Positions 8,101 to 15,611 of a stretch of DNA of 17,381 nucleotides are shown here, piece after piece. The translations under genes were made by a program, and so were the position numbers. Below the pieces are notes generated by a model. That model was not told the origin of the DNA and did no database searches. It was given only the letters and a program-made list of their open reading frames with translations. Within the stretch, counting starts at the first letter, position 1. Each line of letters opens with the position of its first letter. Source of the stretch: Gammaproteobacteria bacterium (GTDB taxonomy: Bacteria; Pseudomonadota; Gammaproteobacteria; Pseudomonadales; Pseudomonadaceae); NCBI GenBank assembly GCA_012513235.1, contig JAAZCO010000166.1, positions 1-17,381 on the forward strand, read 5' to 3'.

Positions 8101-8690
8101 TGACCGGACATCCCATTGATGAGTATGAGGGTGAAGTGCGTCGTTTTGCTCGCCAGCGTATTATTGATTTAAGGCCGGCACGCGACACGCAAACAGTGGC
8201 AGGTTTAATTATCAATCTGCGCGTAATGCGTAATAAAAAGGGCGATAAAATGGGGTTCATTACCCTTGATGATCGCTCTGCACGCATTGAAGCGTCGTTA
8301 TTTGCCGATGCTTTTAATCAGGCACAGTCTTTATTGCAAACCGATGCATTGGTTGTGGTCGAGGGTGAGGTCAGTCATGATGATTTCTCGGGTGGCTTGC
8401 GTTTGCGTGCTAAGCGCGTGATGAGCTTAGAGGAAGCTCGCACCAGTTTGGCGCAAAGTTTACGCTTAAATGTTGCGGCTACCGACTTAAGTCGTGGCAA
8501 CTTAGCCCAGTTAAAAGCCTTATTATTACAGTATAAAGGTGAGTGCCCGTTGACTATGCAGTACAGTGCGCCGTCAGCCCAGGCCTTACTTGAGTTTTCA
8601 GAACAGTGGAAAATCGAGCCAACGGATGACCTAATTCAAGGATTACGTGACCTGTTGGGTCGTGATAACGTCTTTTTGCATTATCGTTAG
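5172..8690 (+). CDS. dnaE: DNA polymerase III subunit alpha (DnaE1)
   Basis: A 1172-aa replicative polymerase, close to the E. coli length (1160 aa). The start at 5172 (MSASFVHLHVHSEFS) is chosen over an in-frame TTG at 5148 because homologues begin here and AAGG (5162-5165) gives good spacing. Order of domains: PHP domain (about 1-280); palm with the catalytic aspartates Asp402 and Asp404 in MPDFDVDF and Asp556 in KFDFLGL; fingers; helix-hairpin-helix region; OB-fold near 1000-1080 (QTVAGLIINLRVM...); and C-terminal tail. A possible clamp-binding segment is HMDLF near residues 934-938, lacking the classical leading Gln. The PHP metal site looks partly degraded (Gln43 after Thr-Asp, Arg202 in ATNDVRF), so PHP nuclease activity is unlikely. 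In other Pseudomonas it follows lpxB-rnhB and precedes accA; here the upstream neighbour is purC. Confidence 0.98.
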   Translation: MSASFVHLHVHSEFSLVDGLVRIKPLIKAVSDAGMPAVAVTDQSNMSSLVKFYTNAQRGGVKPICGADIWLASAEEEGPLTRMTLLVMTPQGYRNLTELISRGFTQGQRHGLVVIERDWVKEFAQGLIALSGAKEGEIGLALLAGEMTKAQQLLSEWQSVFPDAFYLELQRTQRPNDEEHVHAAVDLAARAGVPVVATNDVRFIKQEDFEAHETRVCIGEGRALDDPRRARTYSDQQYLKTPEQMAELFADVPEALSNSVEIAKRCNIEVQLGTHFLPDFPVPEGMTIGEYLSQVSFEGLEERLSVTLPKDTPDYDAKRKVYDDRLTFELDIINQMGFPGYFLIVMDFIRWAKNNGVPVGPGRGSGAGSLVAYVLHITNIDPLLYDLLFERFLNPERVSMPDFDVDFCMDGRDRVIDYVADLYGREAVSQIITFGTMAAKAVVRDVARVQGKAYGLADRLSKMIPFEPGMTLGKAFDAEEALRDFLKVDEEAAEIWEMALKLEGITRGTGKHAGGVVIAPTKLTDFSPVSCDEDGSGLVTQFDKDDVEAAGLVKFDFLGLRTLTIIKWALENINRDRAKIDEPPLDIDFIPLDDKPTYQMLQRAETTAVFQLESRGMKELIKKLKPDCLEDLIALVALFRPGPLQSGMVDDFINRKHGRAELAYPHPDYQYAGLEPVLEPTYGIILYQEQVMQIAQVMAGYSLGEADMLRRAMGKKQPEEMAKQRGGFIAGCSQNDIDENLSGNIFDLVEKFAGYGFNKSHSAAYGLVSYQTAWLKQHYPPQFMAAVLSADMDNTDKVVILVEECRNMKLRIMAPDVNQSDYKFTVNNDGHVVYGLGAIKGVGEGPVEAIVSARAGEPFKDLFDFCARMDMKRINKRTLYALVRSGALDRMGPYFSDQVDEYQAGIDRNRAVLLEAMEEAIQTADQAARNRDSGHMDLFGDILSEQDVDLYAQYRDARELTLKERLKGEKDTLGLYLTGHPIDEYEGEVRRFARQRIIDLRPARDTQTVAGLIINLRVMRNKKGDKMGFITLDDRSARIEASLFADAFNQAQSLLQTDALVVVEGEVSHDDFSGGLRLRAKRVMSLEEARTSLAQSLRLNVAATDLSRGNLAQLKALLLQYKGECPLTMQYSAPSAQALLEFSEQWKIEPTDDLIQGLRDLLGRDNVFLHYR

Positions 8691-8843
8691 TATAAGAGCG
8701 GCTAGTATCAGAGCGCCAAAATGGCGTCGAGGCTTAAAGTCTCTACTGGACAGACTATTTGGTGATTTATGCGCTAGATGTTGCGTAAATCTTAAACATT
8801 GCAGCACGGCCTAACCGCCGTAACAGAAAAATGGATGCCCCGG

Positions 8844-9794
8844 ATGAACCCTAGTTTTTTGGATTTTGAACAGCCCATTGCCGATCTTCAGGCGAAAATT
8901 GAAGAGTTACGTTTGGTAGGCAATGACAATGATTTAAACATTGGTGAAGAAATTTCACGCCTTAAGGGTAAAAGTGACTCGTTAACTAAGAGTATTTTTA
9001 CTAACTTAACCAGTTGGCAGATTGCGCGCATGGCGCGTCACCCTCAGCGTCCTTATACGCTGGATTATATTGAGCATCTGTTCACTGAGTTTGAAGAGTT
9101 GCATGGCGACCGTCACTTCTCCGATGACGCGGCATTAGTGGGTGGTATTGCACGCTTTAATGGTCAGCCAGTGATGGTCATTGGTCATCAGAAAGGCCGT
9201 GAAGTGCGTGAGAAAGTGCGCCGCAACTTCGGTATGCCACGCCCTGAAGGTTACCGTAAAGCCTGTCGTTTAATGGAAATGGCTGAACGCTTTAAAATGC
9301 CGATCTTCACTTTTATTGATACGCCAGGTGCTTACCCAGGTATTGATGCAGAAGAGCGCGGTCAGAGTGAAGCCATTGCTTGGAACTTACGTGTGATGTC
9401 ACGTTTGAAAACCCCTATTATCTCTACCGTGATCGGTGAGGGTGGTTCAGGTGGTGCGTTAGCGATTGGTGTGTGTGATCGCCTTAATATGTTGCAGTAC
9501 TCGACTTATGCGGTGATTTCTCCTGAAGGTTGTGCTTCTATTTTGTGGAAGACTTCAGAAAAGGCGCCTGAAGCGGCGGAAGCTATGGGTATTACCGCTG
9601 AGCGTTTACAGGGCTTGAAGATTGTTGATCACGTGATTAACGAACCTTTGGGTGGTGCGCACCGTGATGTGGCAGCCACTGTTGAATCCATTCGTGCAGC
9701 CTTAACTGCGCAATTGGCTGAGCTGCAAGCCTTAGATACAGATGAGTTGTTGGCGCATCGTTATGAGAAGCTGATGGGTTTTGGTATCGCTTAA
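8844..9794 (+). CDS. accA: Acetyl-CoA carboxylase carboxyltransferase subunit alpha
   Basis: A 316-aa protein, the length of the P. aeruginosa AccA. It forms the alpha2beta2 carboxyltransferase with AccD, which is encoded elsewhere, moving the carboxyl group from biotin to acetyl-CoA to make malonyl-CoA for fatty-acid synthesis. The N-terminal MNPSFLDFEQPIADLQAKIE and the middle GDRHFSDD region are typical. The glycine-rich oxyanion segment GEGGSGGALAIG begins at Gly198. The ATG at 8844 is chosen because homologues begin with MNP(N/S)FLDFE; in-frame alternatives at 8835 (ATG) and 8799 (TTG) exist, and the ribosome site is weak in every case. The 153-base gap after dnaE may hold its own promoter, but none is obvious; a small hairpin CGCCA-AAA-TGGCG (8714-8726) lies in it. 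Confidence 0.97.
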   Translation: MNPSFLDFEQPIADLQAKIEELRLVGNDNDLNIGEEISRLKGKSDSLTKSIFTNLTSWQIARMARHPQRPYTLDYIEHLFTEFEELHGDRHFSDDAALVGGIARFNGQPVMVIGHQKGREVREKVRRNFGMPRPEGYRKACRLMEMAERFKMPIFTFIDTPGAYPGIDAEERGQSEAIAWNLRVMSRLKTPIISTVIGEGGSGGALAIGVCDRLNMLQYSTYAVISPEGCASILWKTSEKAPEAAEAMGITAERLQGLKIVDHVINEPLGGAHRDVAATVESIRAALTAQLAELQALDTDELLAHRYEKLMGFGIA

Positions 9795-9846
9795 TTGCTT
9801 GAGCTTGATCGAATCGCGTACCCTGATGTTCTGTTGGGGTGCGCAT

Positions 9847-9877
9847 TACAGCCTGCACTGCAAGGCTGTATCCTATG
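9847..9877 (+). promoter_or_regulatory. Hairpin covering the tilS ribosome-binding site
   Basis: TACAGCCT (9847-9854) and AGGCTGTA (9863-9870) are perfect complements, forming an 8-bp stem with an 8-base loop GCACTGCA. The only Shine-Dalgarno-like sequence for tilS, AAGG (9862-9865), lies at the loop/3'-arm boundary and would be mostly paired, 9 bases before the ATG at 9875. The pairing is seen directly; a role in limiting or tuning tilS translation is inference. No T tract follows, so it is not a standard terminator. Confidence 0.5.
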
Positions 9878-11182
9878 CTAAGTATTGAAGACAAAATTCT
9901 GACAGCACTGCAGCCGTGGTGTACTGCTTCTGCTTTGTGTGTTGCCTTTTCAGGTGGTGTGGATTCTACGGTCTTGCTGCATGCTGTGGCGCGCTTAGCT
10001 CAAAGCCATTGTTTACCTCCCTTGCGTGCAATCTATATTCATCATGGTTTACAAGAGGCCGCTCAGGCTTGGCCGGTGCACTGTCAGCGCGTGTGTGATG
10101 AACTGCAGGTGCCGTTGAACATTGTCAGCGTGGCTGTAGCAGCCACTGCGAGTGTGGAGCAGGCGGCGCGTACTGCACGTTATGCAGCCTTTGTTGAGCA
10201 GCTTGATGCGGATGAAGTCTTGCTGATGGCGCAGCATCAGGATGATCAGATAGAAACCTTGTTATTTCGTTTGATGCGCGGTACGGGCGTGGCCGGTTTG
10301 CGTGGTATTCCGCTCGCCCGAGCTTTGTCCTGTGGGCAAGTATTACGGCCGTTATTGGGTATCAGTCAGCAACACATACTAGAGTATGCACAGCAGCACC
10401 AGTTGCAATGGGTGGAAGACCCTAGCAATGGCGCCGATGATTTTGATCGTAATTATTTACGTCATCAGGTGGTGCCTGCGTTAAAGGCGCGCTGGCCGCA
10501 GATGCAGCAGAGTATGCAACGCACTGCTCAGCATATGGGTGAAGCACAAGAATTGCTTGATGAGCTGGCTGCGCAAGACTTGCAGCGAGCGCAGATTGAG
10601 CCGGCTTTGGCTTGGTTGAATGTGCCTTGTGTAAGTCTGGATGTGTTGCGTGAGCTCAGTGTGCTGCGCCAAAAAAACCTTCTACGCTATTGGCTAGCTC
10701 CCTTAACTTTATTGCCTGATACTGCACATTGGGTCGGTTGGGATAGCTTGCGTGATGCACAGGTCGATGCGCAGCCGATCTGGCGTTTACATAACGGTGC
10801 GTTGTGGCGCAGTCAGCAGCGCGTGTATTGGTTGGCTGATTTTTGGCTGCATCCGCCGGCAGACTTGGAATTGACAATCATGGAACCTGGGCGTTACCTG
10901 TTGCCAGGTAATGGCTATTTGCAGATTGTAGGCGAGGTTGTGCAGCCGCTGCAGGTGCGTTACCGCCAAGGCGCTGAGCGCTTTTTTATTGCTGGGCGTG
11001 GTCATCGTGATTTAAAGCGTTTGCTGCAAGAGCATGCGGTGCCGACTTTTATACGAGGGCGTTTGCCCATCGTTTTTTTAGCCGATCAGCCCGTGGCGCT
11101 GGCTAATATGCCAAGCTTGAGCCATCCTGCTGTACAAGGCTTAAGCGTGACTTGGGAGAGTAGAGTGGCTGCTGAGTCTTAG
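9875..11182 (+). CDS. tilS: tRNA(Ile)-lysidine synthase
   Basis: A 435-aa ATP-dependent enzyme that attaches lysine to C34 of the CAU-anticodon isoleucine tRNA, changing its decoding from AUG to AUA; it is essential in most bacteria. The PP-loop motif SGGVDS is at residues 26-31, followed by IYIHHGL and the MAQHQDDQIETLLFRL stretch typical of TilS. The C-terminal quarter (RYRQGAERF... LLQEHAVPTFIRGRLP) matches the TilS C-terminal tRNA-binding domain. The start at 9875 is preferred over a GTG at 9839 because homologues begin close to this point and AAGG (9862-9865) precedes it. That site is folded into the hairpin described separately. Its place between accA and pyrG is the standard Pseudomonas order; the gap to accA is 80 bases. 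Confidence 0.96.
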   Translation: MLSIEDKILTALQPWCTASALCVAFSGGVDSTVLLHAVARLAQSHCLPPLRAIYIHHGLQEAAQAWPVHCQRVCDELQVPLNIVSVAVAATASVEQAARTARYAAFVEQLDADEVLLMAQHQDDQIETLLFRLMRGTGVAGLRGIPLARALSCGQVLRPLLGISQQHILEYAQQHQLQWVEDPSNGADDFDRNYLRHQVVPALKARWPQMQQSMQRTAQHMGEAQELLDELAAQDLQRAQIEPALAWLNVPCVSLDVLRELSVLRQKNLLRYWLAPLTLLPDTAHWVGWDSLRDAQVDAQPIWRLHNGALWRSQQRVYWLADFWLHPPADLELTIMEPGRYLLPGNGYLQIVGEVVQPLQVRYRQGAERFFIAGRGHRDLKRLLQEHAVPTFIRGRLPIVFLADQPVALANMPSLSHPAVQGLSVTWESRVAAES

Positions 11183-11261
11183 TATTCATGATAAATCAGC
11201 GACTCTTGGCTTGTAGACTGTGTTGTGTCGGATAAAAAACGCGTTTTAGTGGTTTCTTGGT

Positions 11262-11370
11262 TTGAGTCATAAACAGCTTTCGCGTAGACTATTCTCCCGT
11301 CTATTAGTTGATTAATGCAGGTGCTTGGTTGCTCCTGTAGCGCTTGAATTTTAATTGCATTTTTTCAAGC
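11262..11370 (+). promoter_or_regulatory. pyrG upstream region: candidate promoter and leader hairpin
   Basis: The 248-base gap between tilS and pyrG holds a plausible sigma-70 promoter, TTGAGT (11262-11267), 17 bases, TAGACT (11285-11290), giving a leader of about 130 nt. In the leader, GCTTGAA (11342-11348) pairs with TTCAAGC (11364-11370), and a smaller hairpin GCGG-CTTG-CCGC lies at 11394-11405. A second weak promoter, TTTTCA (11362-11367), 18 bases, TATCTT (11386-11391), would give a short leader instead. A perfect 12-base palindrome AAAACGCGTTTT lies further upstream at 11236-11247. All placements are by eye; no pyrimidine-control mechanism is shown. Confidence 0.35.
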
Positions 11371-11430
11371 ACAGTTTTCAATGCTTATCTTCGGCGGCTT
11401 GCCGCTTAAACGCAGAATCCAGGGTTATTT

Positions 11431-13062
11431 ATGACGCGCTACATCTTCGTCACAGGCGGTGTTGTTTCTTCATTGGGGAAAGGTATTGCCTCAGCATCAT
11501 TGGCCGCTATTCTTGAGGCGCGTGGCTTAAAAGTCACCCTGCTGAAGCTTGATCCGTACATTAACGTCGATCCAGGCACCATGAGTCCGTTCCAGCACGG
11601 TGAGGTCTTTGTGACTCACGATGGCGCTGAGACTGACCTCGATTTAGGTCACTACGAGCGTTTTGTGAACACCACCATGACGCAAAACAACAACTTCACC
11701 ACCGGTCGTGTGTACGAAGAAGTGTTGCGTCGTGAGCGTCGCGGTGATTACTTGGGTGCTACCATTCAGGTGATTCCACATATCACCGATGAAATTAAGC
11801 GCCGTATTATTAAGGGCGCTGGTGATGCTGATATCGCCATGGTCGAGATTGGCGGTACGGTAGGTGATATCGAATCACAGCCATTCTTAGAGGCGATTCG
11901 TCAGTTACGTGTTGAAGTGGGTGCTAAACGCGCCATGCTGATGCACTTAACCTTAGTGCCATATATCGCCACTGCCGGTGAAACAAAAACCAAACCCACT
12001 CAGCACTCGGTGAAAGAGTTGCGCTCAATTGGTTTGCAGCCTGATGTGCTGGTGTGTCGTTCAGACCGCCCGGTGGATGTTGCTTCACGTCGTAAAATTG
12101 CTTCTTTCACCAACGTTGAAGAGCGTGCGGTGGTGAGCTTGCATGACGTTGACACCATTTATAAAATCCCCGGTATCTTGCACAGTCAAGGTCTAGACGA
12201 TTTTGTCATGGAGCGTTTTGGTTTAGAGTGCGACGGCGCAGATTTGTCTGAGTGGGATCGTGTGATCGATGCCAAACTCAACCCTAAGCAAGAAGTCACC
12301 ATTGCCATGGTGGGTAAATACATGGAGTTGCTTGACGCTTACAAATCTTTGATTGAAGCGATGAGTCATGCCGGTATTGAAACCAACACTAAAGTGAATT
12401 TGCGTTATATCGATTCGGAAGACCTTGAAAACCAAGGTGTTGATGTGCTCGAAGGCGTTGATGCAGTGTTGGTTCCCGGTGGTTTTGGGCTGCGCGGCGT
12501 TGAGGGTAAAATTCTAGCGGTGCAGTATGCCCGTGAAAATAAAATTCCATACTTGGGTATCTGCTTAGGTATGCAAGTGGCGGTGATTGAGTTCGCGCGC
12601 AATGTACTGGGCTGGACCGATGCCAACTCCACTGAGTTTGATAAAGACAGCACGCACCCTGTAGTGGGCTTGATCTCTGAGTGGCAAGACGCAGATGGTA
12701 GCGTTGAACAACGCGGCGAAGATGCGGATATCGGTGGCACCATGCGCTTAGGTGCGCAAGAGTGTCAGTTGGTTCCCGGCACCTTAGTGCACACCAGCTA
12801 CGGTAAAGATTCGATTGTTGAGCGTCACCGTCACCGTTATGAAGTCAATAATCAATTGTTACCGCAACTGGTTGAAGCGGGCTTGAAAGTCTCAGGTCGT
12901 TCAGAAGATGGCGCTTTGGTTGAAGTGGTTGAAGTGGCGGATCACCCGTGGTTTGTGGCCAGTCAGTTCCACCCAGAGTTCACCTCCACACCGCGTGGTG
13001 GTCACCCATTGTTTAAAGATTTTGTTGAAGCTGCATTAGCGTATAAGGCAGGCCAAGCATGA
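11431..13062 (+). CDS. pyrG: CTP synthase
   Basis: A 543-aa enzyme (E. coli 545 aa) that converts UTP to CTP using ATP and ammonia from glutamine. The N-terminal amidoligase/synthetase domain (about 1-266) opens with the P-loop region MTRYIFVTGGVVSSLGKGI and includes the KLDPYINVDPGTMSP segment. The C-terminal class I glutamine amidotransferase domain (about 290-543) has its nucleophile Cys378 in GICLGMQ and the His514/Glu516 pair in FHPEF. The ribosome site AGGG (11421-11424) is 6 bases before the ATG. The last codons overlap kdsA in an ATGA junction, so the two are translationally coupled, as in other Pseudomonas. Confidence 0.99.
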   Translation: MTRYIFVTGGVVSSLGKGIASASLAAILEARGLKVTLLKLDPYINVDPGTMSPFQHGEVFVTHDGAETDLDLGHYERFVNTTMTQNNNFTTGRVYEEVLRRERRGDYLGATIQVIPHITDEIKRRIIKGAGDADIAMVEIGGTVGDIESQPFLEAIRQLRVEVGAKRAMLMHLTLVPYIATAGETKTKPTQHSVKELRSIGLQPDVLVCRSDRPVDVASRRKIASFTNVEERAVVSLHDVDTIYKIPGILHSQGLDDFVMERFGLECDGADLSEWDRVIDAKLNPKQEVTIAMVGKYMELLDAYKSLIEAMSHAGIETNTKVNLRYIDSEDLENQGVDVLEGVDAVLVPGGFGLRGVEGKILAVQYARENKIPYLGICLGMQVAVIEFARNVLGWTDANSTEFDKDSTHPVVGLISEWQDADGSVEQRGEDADIGGTMRLGAQECQLVPGTLVHTSYGKDSIVERHRHRYEVNNQLLPQLVEAGLKVSGRSEDGALVEVVEVADHPWFVASQFHPEFTSTPRGGHPLFKDFVEAALAYKAGQA

Positions 13063-13904
13063 GTCAAAAAATCATTCGTGTCGCTGATATCGACATCGCC
13101 AACGACAAGCCTTTTGTCTTGTTTGGCGGCATTAATGTGATTGAGTCTCGTGATTTAGCCATGCGCGCCTGTGAAGAATATGTGCGCGTGACTGAAAAAC
13201 TCGGTATTCCTTATGTGTTTAAAGCCAGTTTTGATAAGGCTAATCGCTCATCGATTAACTCCTTTCGTGGCCCTGGTCTGGATGAAGGTCTCAAAGTCTT
13301 TGAGGAAATCAAGCGCACCTTTAATGTGCCGGTGATTACTGATGTGCATGAGCCCTATCAAGCACAGCCAGTGGCTGAAGTGTGCGATATTATTCAGTTG
13401 CCAGCGTTTTTATCGCGCCAGACTGATTTAGTTGTGGCCATGGCGAAAACTAATGCTGTGATCAATATCAAAAAAGCCCAGTTTCTGGCGCCGCATGAGA
13501 TGAAGCATATTCTCACTAAGTGTGAAGAAGCAGGTAATGATCAGCTGATTCTCTGTGAGCGTGGTTCAGCCTTTGGTTACAACAACCTTGTGGTGGATAT
13601 GCTGGGCTTTGGCCTGATGAAAGAGTTTGAGTACCCAGTGTTTTTTGATGTAACCCACTCGCTGCAAACCCCAGGTGGCCGTGCTGACTCAGCCGGTGGC
13701 CGACGGGCACAGGTGACTGAGTTAGCCAAAGCGGGTATGAGTCAAGGTTTAGCGGGTCTGTTTTTAGAAGCACACCCTGATCCAGATAATGCTAAATGCG
13801 ATGGCCCTTGTGCCTTGCGCTTGGATAAGCTTGAGCCGTTTTTAACACAGCTGAAGCAGTTGGACGATTTGATTAAAAGTTTTCCCACCATTGAAACGGC
13901 TTAA
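13059..13904 (+). CDS. kdsA: 3-deoxy-8-phosphooctulonate (KDO-8-P) synthase
   Basis: A 281-aa enzyme that condenses phosphoenolpyruvate with arabinose 5-phosphate to give KDO-8-phosphate for the inner core of lipopolysaccharide. Family motifs: NRSSINSFRGPGLDEGL, CERGSAFGYNNLVVDM, and VFFDVTHSLQTPGG. Residue 26 is Asn (FGGINVIESRD), where metal-dependent enzymes have Cys, so this belongs to the metal-independent class like E. coli KdsA. Its ATG overlaps the pyrG stop by four bases (ATGA), and its ribosome site lies in the pyrG 3' end. eno follows 54 bases later. Confidence 0.98.
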   Translation: MSQKIIRVADIDIANDKPFVLFGGINVIESRDLAMRACEEYVRVTEKLGIPYVFKASFDKANRSSINSFRGPGLDEGLKVFEEIKRTFNVPVITDVHEPYQAQPVAEVCDIIQLPAFLSRQTDLVVAMAKTNAVINIKKAQFLAPHEMKHILTKCEEAGNDQLILCERGSAFGYNNLVVDMLGFGLMKEFEYPVFFDVTHSLQTPGGRADSAGGRRAQVTELAKAGMSQGLAGLFLEAHPDPDNAKCDGPCALRLDKLEPFLTQLKQLDDLIKSFPTIETA

Positions 13905-13958
13905 GTTGATTATTTCACTTTAAGCTTGACCCAATACAAGTACGGAGCATGCAGAACA

Positions 13959-15248
13959 ATGGCAAAAATTATCGACATCAAAGGTCGTGAAATCTTAGAT
14001 TCACGTGGTAACCCTACCGTTGAAGCTGATGTGATTTTAGAGGGCGGTATCATTGGTAGCGCCTGTGCACCTTCAGGCGCATCAACAGGTTCGCGTGAAG
14101 CGTTGGAATTGCGCGATGGCGATAAAAGCCGTTATTTAGGTAAAGGCGTACTCAAAGCCGTCGCAACGATCAACGGTCCAATCCGTGAATTGCTGTTGGG
14201 TAAAGACGCAACTGATCAAGAGGCGCTTGACCGTGCCATGATCGAGCTTGATGGTACTGAGAACAAAGCTATTTTAGGTGCGAATTCTATTTTAGCCGTG
14301 TCATTGGCGGCTGCAAAAGCTGCTGCGCAAGCCAAAGGAATGCCTTTGTATGCACATATTGCTGAGTTGAATGGCACACCAGGTGTCTATTCCATGCCTG
14401 TACCTATGATGAATATCATCAACGGTGGCGAGCACGCGGATAACAACGTTGATATCCAAGAGTTTATGATTCAGCCAGTCGGCGCAAAAAACTTCTCTGA
14501 TGCATTGCGTATGGGTACTGAAGTCTTTCATCACCTGAAAGCGGTACTGCAGGCGCGTGGCTTAAGCACCTCAGTCGGTGATGAAGGTGGTTTTGCACCG
14601 AACCTTGCGTCCAACGAAGAAGCTTTGGCGGTTATTTCAGAAGCTGTGGCTAATGCCGGTTACAAGCTGGGTGAAGATATCACCTTAGCATTGGACTGCG
14701 CGGCGAGTGAGTTTTACAAAGACGGTATGTACGACTTAGCCGGTGAAGGCAAAAAGTTTGATGCTGCAGGCTTTACTGACTACTTGGCTGGTCTAATTGA
14801 ACGCTTCCCGATTATCTCTGTTGAAGACGGTATCGATGAGTCAGATTGGGCTGGTTGGAAAATTCAGACTGATAAGTTGGGCGCTAAAGTTCAGTTGGTT
14901 GGCGATGATTTGTTTGTAACCAATACCAAGATTCTAAAGCAAGGTATTGAGACCAAAACTGCTAACTCTATTTTGATTAAATTTAATCAGATTGGTACTT
15001 TGACTGAAACTTTAGAAGCCATTCAAATGGCTAAAACTGCAGATTATAGCGTAGTGATTTCACACCGTAGTGGTGAGACTGAAGATTCAACCATTGCTGA
15101 CTTAGCGGTAGGTACGGCTGCTGGTCAAATCAAAACCGGCTCACTGTGCCGTTCGGATCGTGTGGCTAAGTACAACCAATTGCTGCGTATTGAAGAGCAA
15201 TTGGCTGGTAAGGCACCATACCGTGGCCGTGACGAGTTTCGTGGTTAA
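13959..15248 (+). CDS. eno: Enolase (phosphopyruvate hydratase)
   Basis: A 429-aa glycolytic enzyme interconverting 2-phosphoglycerate and phosphoenolpyruvate; in gammaproteobacteria it is also a partner of RNase E. The start at 13959 (MAKIIDIKGREILDS) is chosen over an in-frame TTG at 13926, because all enolases begin here; GGAG (13944-13947) is a slightly distant ribosome site. Catalytic residues are visible: Glu209 in GDEGGFAPNL, Lys341 in LIKFNQIGTL, and the SHRSGETEDSTIAD signature. The loop GASTGSREALELRDGD closes over the substrate. It follows pyrG-kdsA in the common Pseudomonas order and ends at the strong terminator starting at 15288. Confidence 0.99.
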   Translation: MAKIIDIKGREILDSRGNPTVEADVILEGGIIGSACAPSGASTGSREALELRDGDKSRYLGKGVLKAVATINGPIRELLLGKDATDQEALDRAMIELDGTENKAILGANSILAVSLAAAKAAAQAKGMPLYAHIAELNGTPGVYSMPVPMMNIINGGEHADNNVDIQEFMIQPVGAKNFSDALRMGTEVFHHLKAVLQARGLSTSVGDEGGFAPNLASNEEALAVISEAVANAGYKLGEDITLALDCAASEFYKDGMYDLAGEGKKFDAAGFTDYLAGLIERFPIISVEDGIDESDWAGWKIQTDKLGAKVQLVGDDLFVTNTKILKQGIETKTANSILIKFNQIGTLTETLEAIQMAKTADYSVVISHRSGETEDSTIADLAVGTAAGQIKTGSLCRSDRVAKYNQLLRIEEQLAGKAPYRGRDEFRG

Positions 15249-15280
15249 TTGACAGGCTCTGTCGCTTGTAGAAGTATATA
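15249..15280 (+). promoter_or_regulatory. Candidate ftsB promoter overlapping the eno terminator
   Basis: A perfect -35 consensus TTGACA (15249-15254) begins directly after the eno TAA. The best -10 is TATATA (15275-15280), at an over-long 20-base spacing, in an AT-rich stretch. A transcript from it would begin around 15287, at the first bases of the terminator stem. This could feed ftsB-ispD past the terminator, but the non-optimal spacing makes it tentative. Confidence 0.35.
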
Positions 15281-15287
15281 AAGTTTT

Positions 15288-15316
15288 AAGGGCAGCCATA
15301 TTAGCTGCCCTTTTTT
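15288..15316 (+). terminator. Rho-independent terminator after eno
   Basis: AAGGGCAGC (15288-15296) pairs perfectly with GCTGCCCTT (15304-15312) around a 7-base loop CATATTA. A run of six T residues (15311-15316) closes the hairpin and continues past it. It ends 13 bases before the ftsB start codon, so it separates the pyrG-kdsA-eno unit from ftsB-ispD. Confidence 0.92.
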
Positions 15317-15329
15317 ATGGAAAGCCACG

Positions 15330-15611
15330 ATGAAAAAAGAACCCTACTTGCTGTTGATTGTACTGCTGGTAATGCTAGCTGGGCTGCAGTACCGTCTTTG
15401 GGTGGGTGATGGTGGTGTGGCGCAAGTTGCACAGTTAAAACTGCAGATTAAAGAGCAAAAAGCTGAGAACGAGCGTTTGTTAGAGCGCAATCGCGTGATG
15501 GATGCTGAAGTGATGGAACTGAAAAAAGGTATGGAAACTGTTGAAGAACGTGCTCGTTATGAGCTGGGTATGGTCAAGGAAGGGGAAACCCTTTACTTGC
15601 TTGCAGAGTGA
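15330..15611 (+). CDS. ftsB: Cell division protein FtsB (DivIC family)
   Basis: A 93-aa bitopic membrane protein. A short cytoplasmic tail is followed by one transmembrane helix (about residues 6-20), then a periplasmic coiled coil (about 32-70, QLKLQIKEQKAENERLLERN onwards) and the conserved EERARYELGMVKEGE segment (72-86). FtsB forms the FtsQLB complex that links the divisome to septal peptidoglycan synthesis. Size and position after eno match FtsB in E. coli and Pseudomonas. The ispD start overlaps its stop (GTGA). The strong eno terminator lies just 13 bases upstream, so it needs a promoter close by or read-through. Confidence 0.96.
   Translation: MKKEPYLLLIVLLVMLAGLQYRLWVGDGGVAQVAQLKLQIKEQKAENERLLERNRVMDAEVMELKKGMETVEERARYELGMVKEGETLYLLAE

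Noticed and set aside
7470..8287. Several long open frames on the minus strand opposite dnaE.
   Set aside because: They overlap the conserved dnaE frame, have unnatural composition and resemble no family; shadow frames.
8714..8726. Small hairpin CGCCA-AAA-TGGCG after dnaE, considered as a terminator.
   Set aside because: Only five base pairs with a 3-base loop and no T tract; too weak to call.
8799..8843. Upstream TTG/ATG starts for accA (15 or 3 extra residues).
   Set aside because: The extra residues are not typical of AccA; family members begin with MNP(N/S)FLDFE, encoded from 8844. The ATG at 8835 cannot be fully excluded.
12223..12743. Minus-strand open frames of 70 and 112 codons inside pyrG.
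   Set aside because: Antisense to highly conserved CTP synthase coding sequence, low-complexity Ser/Pro-rich products; shadows.
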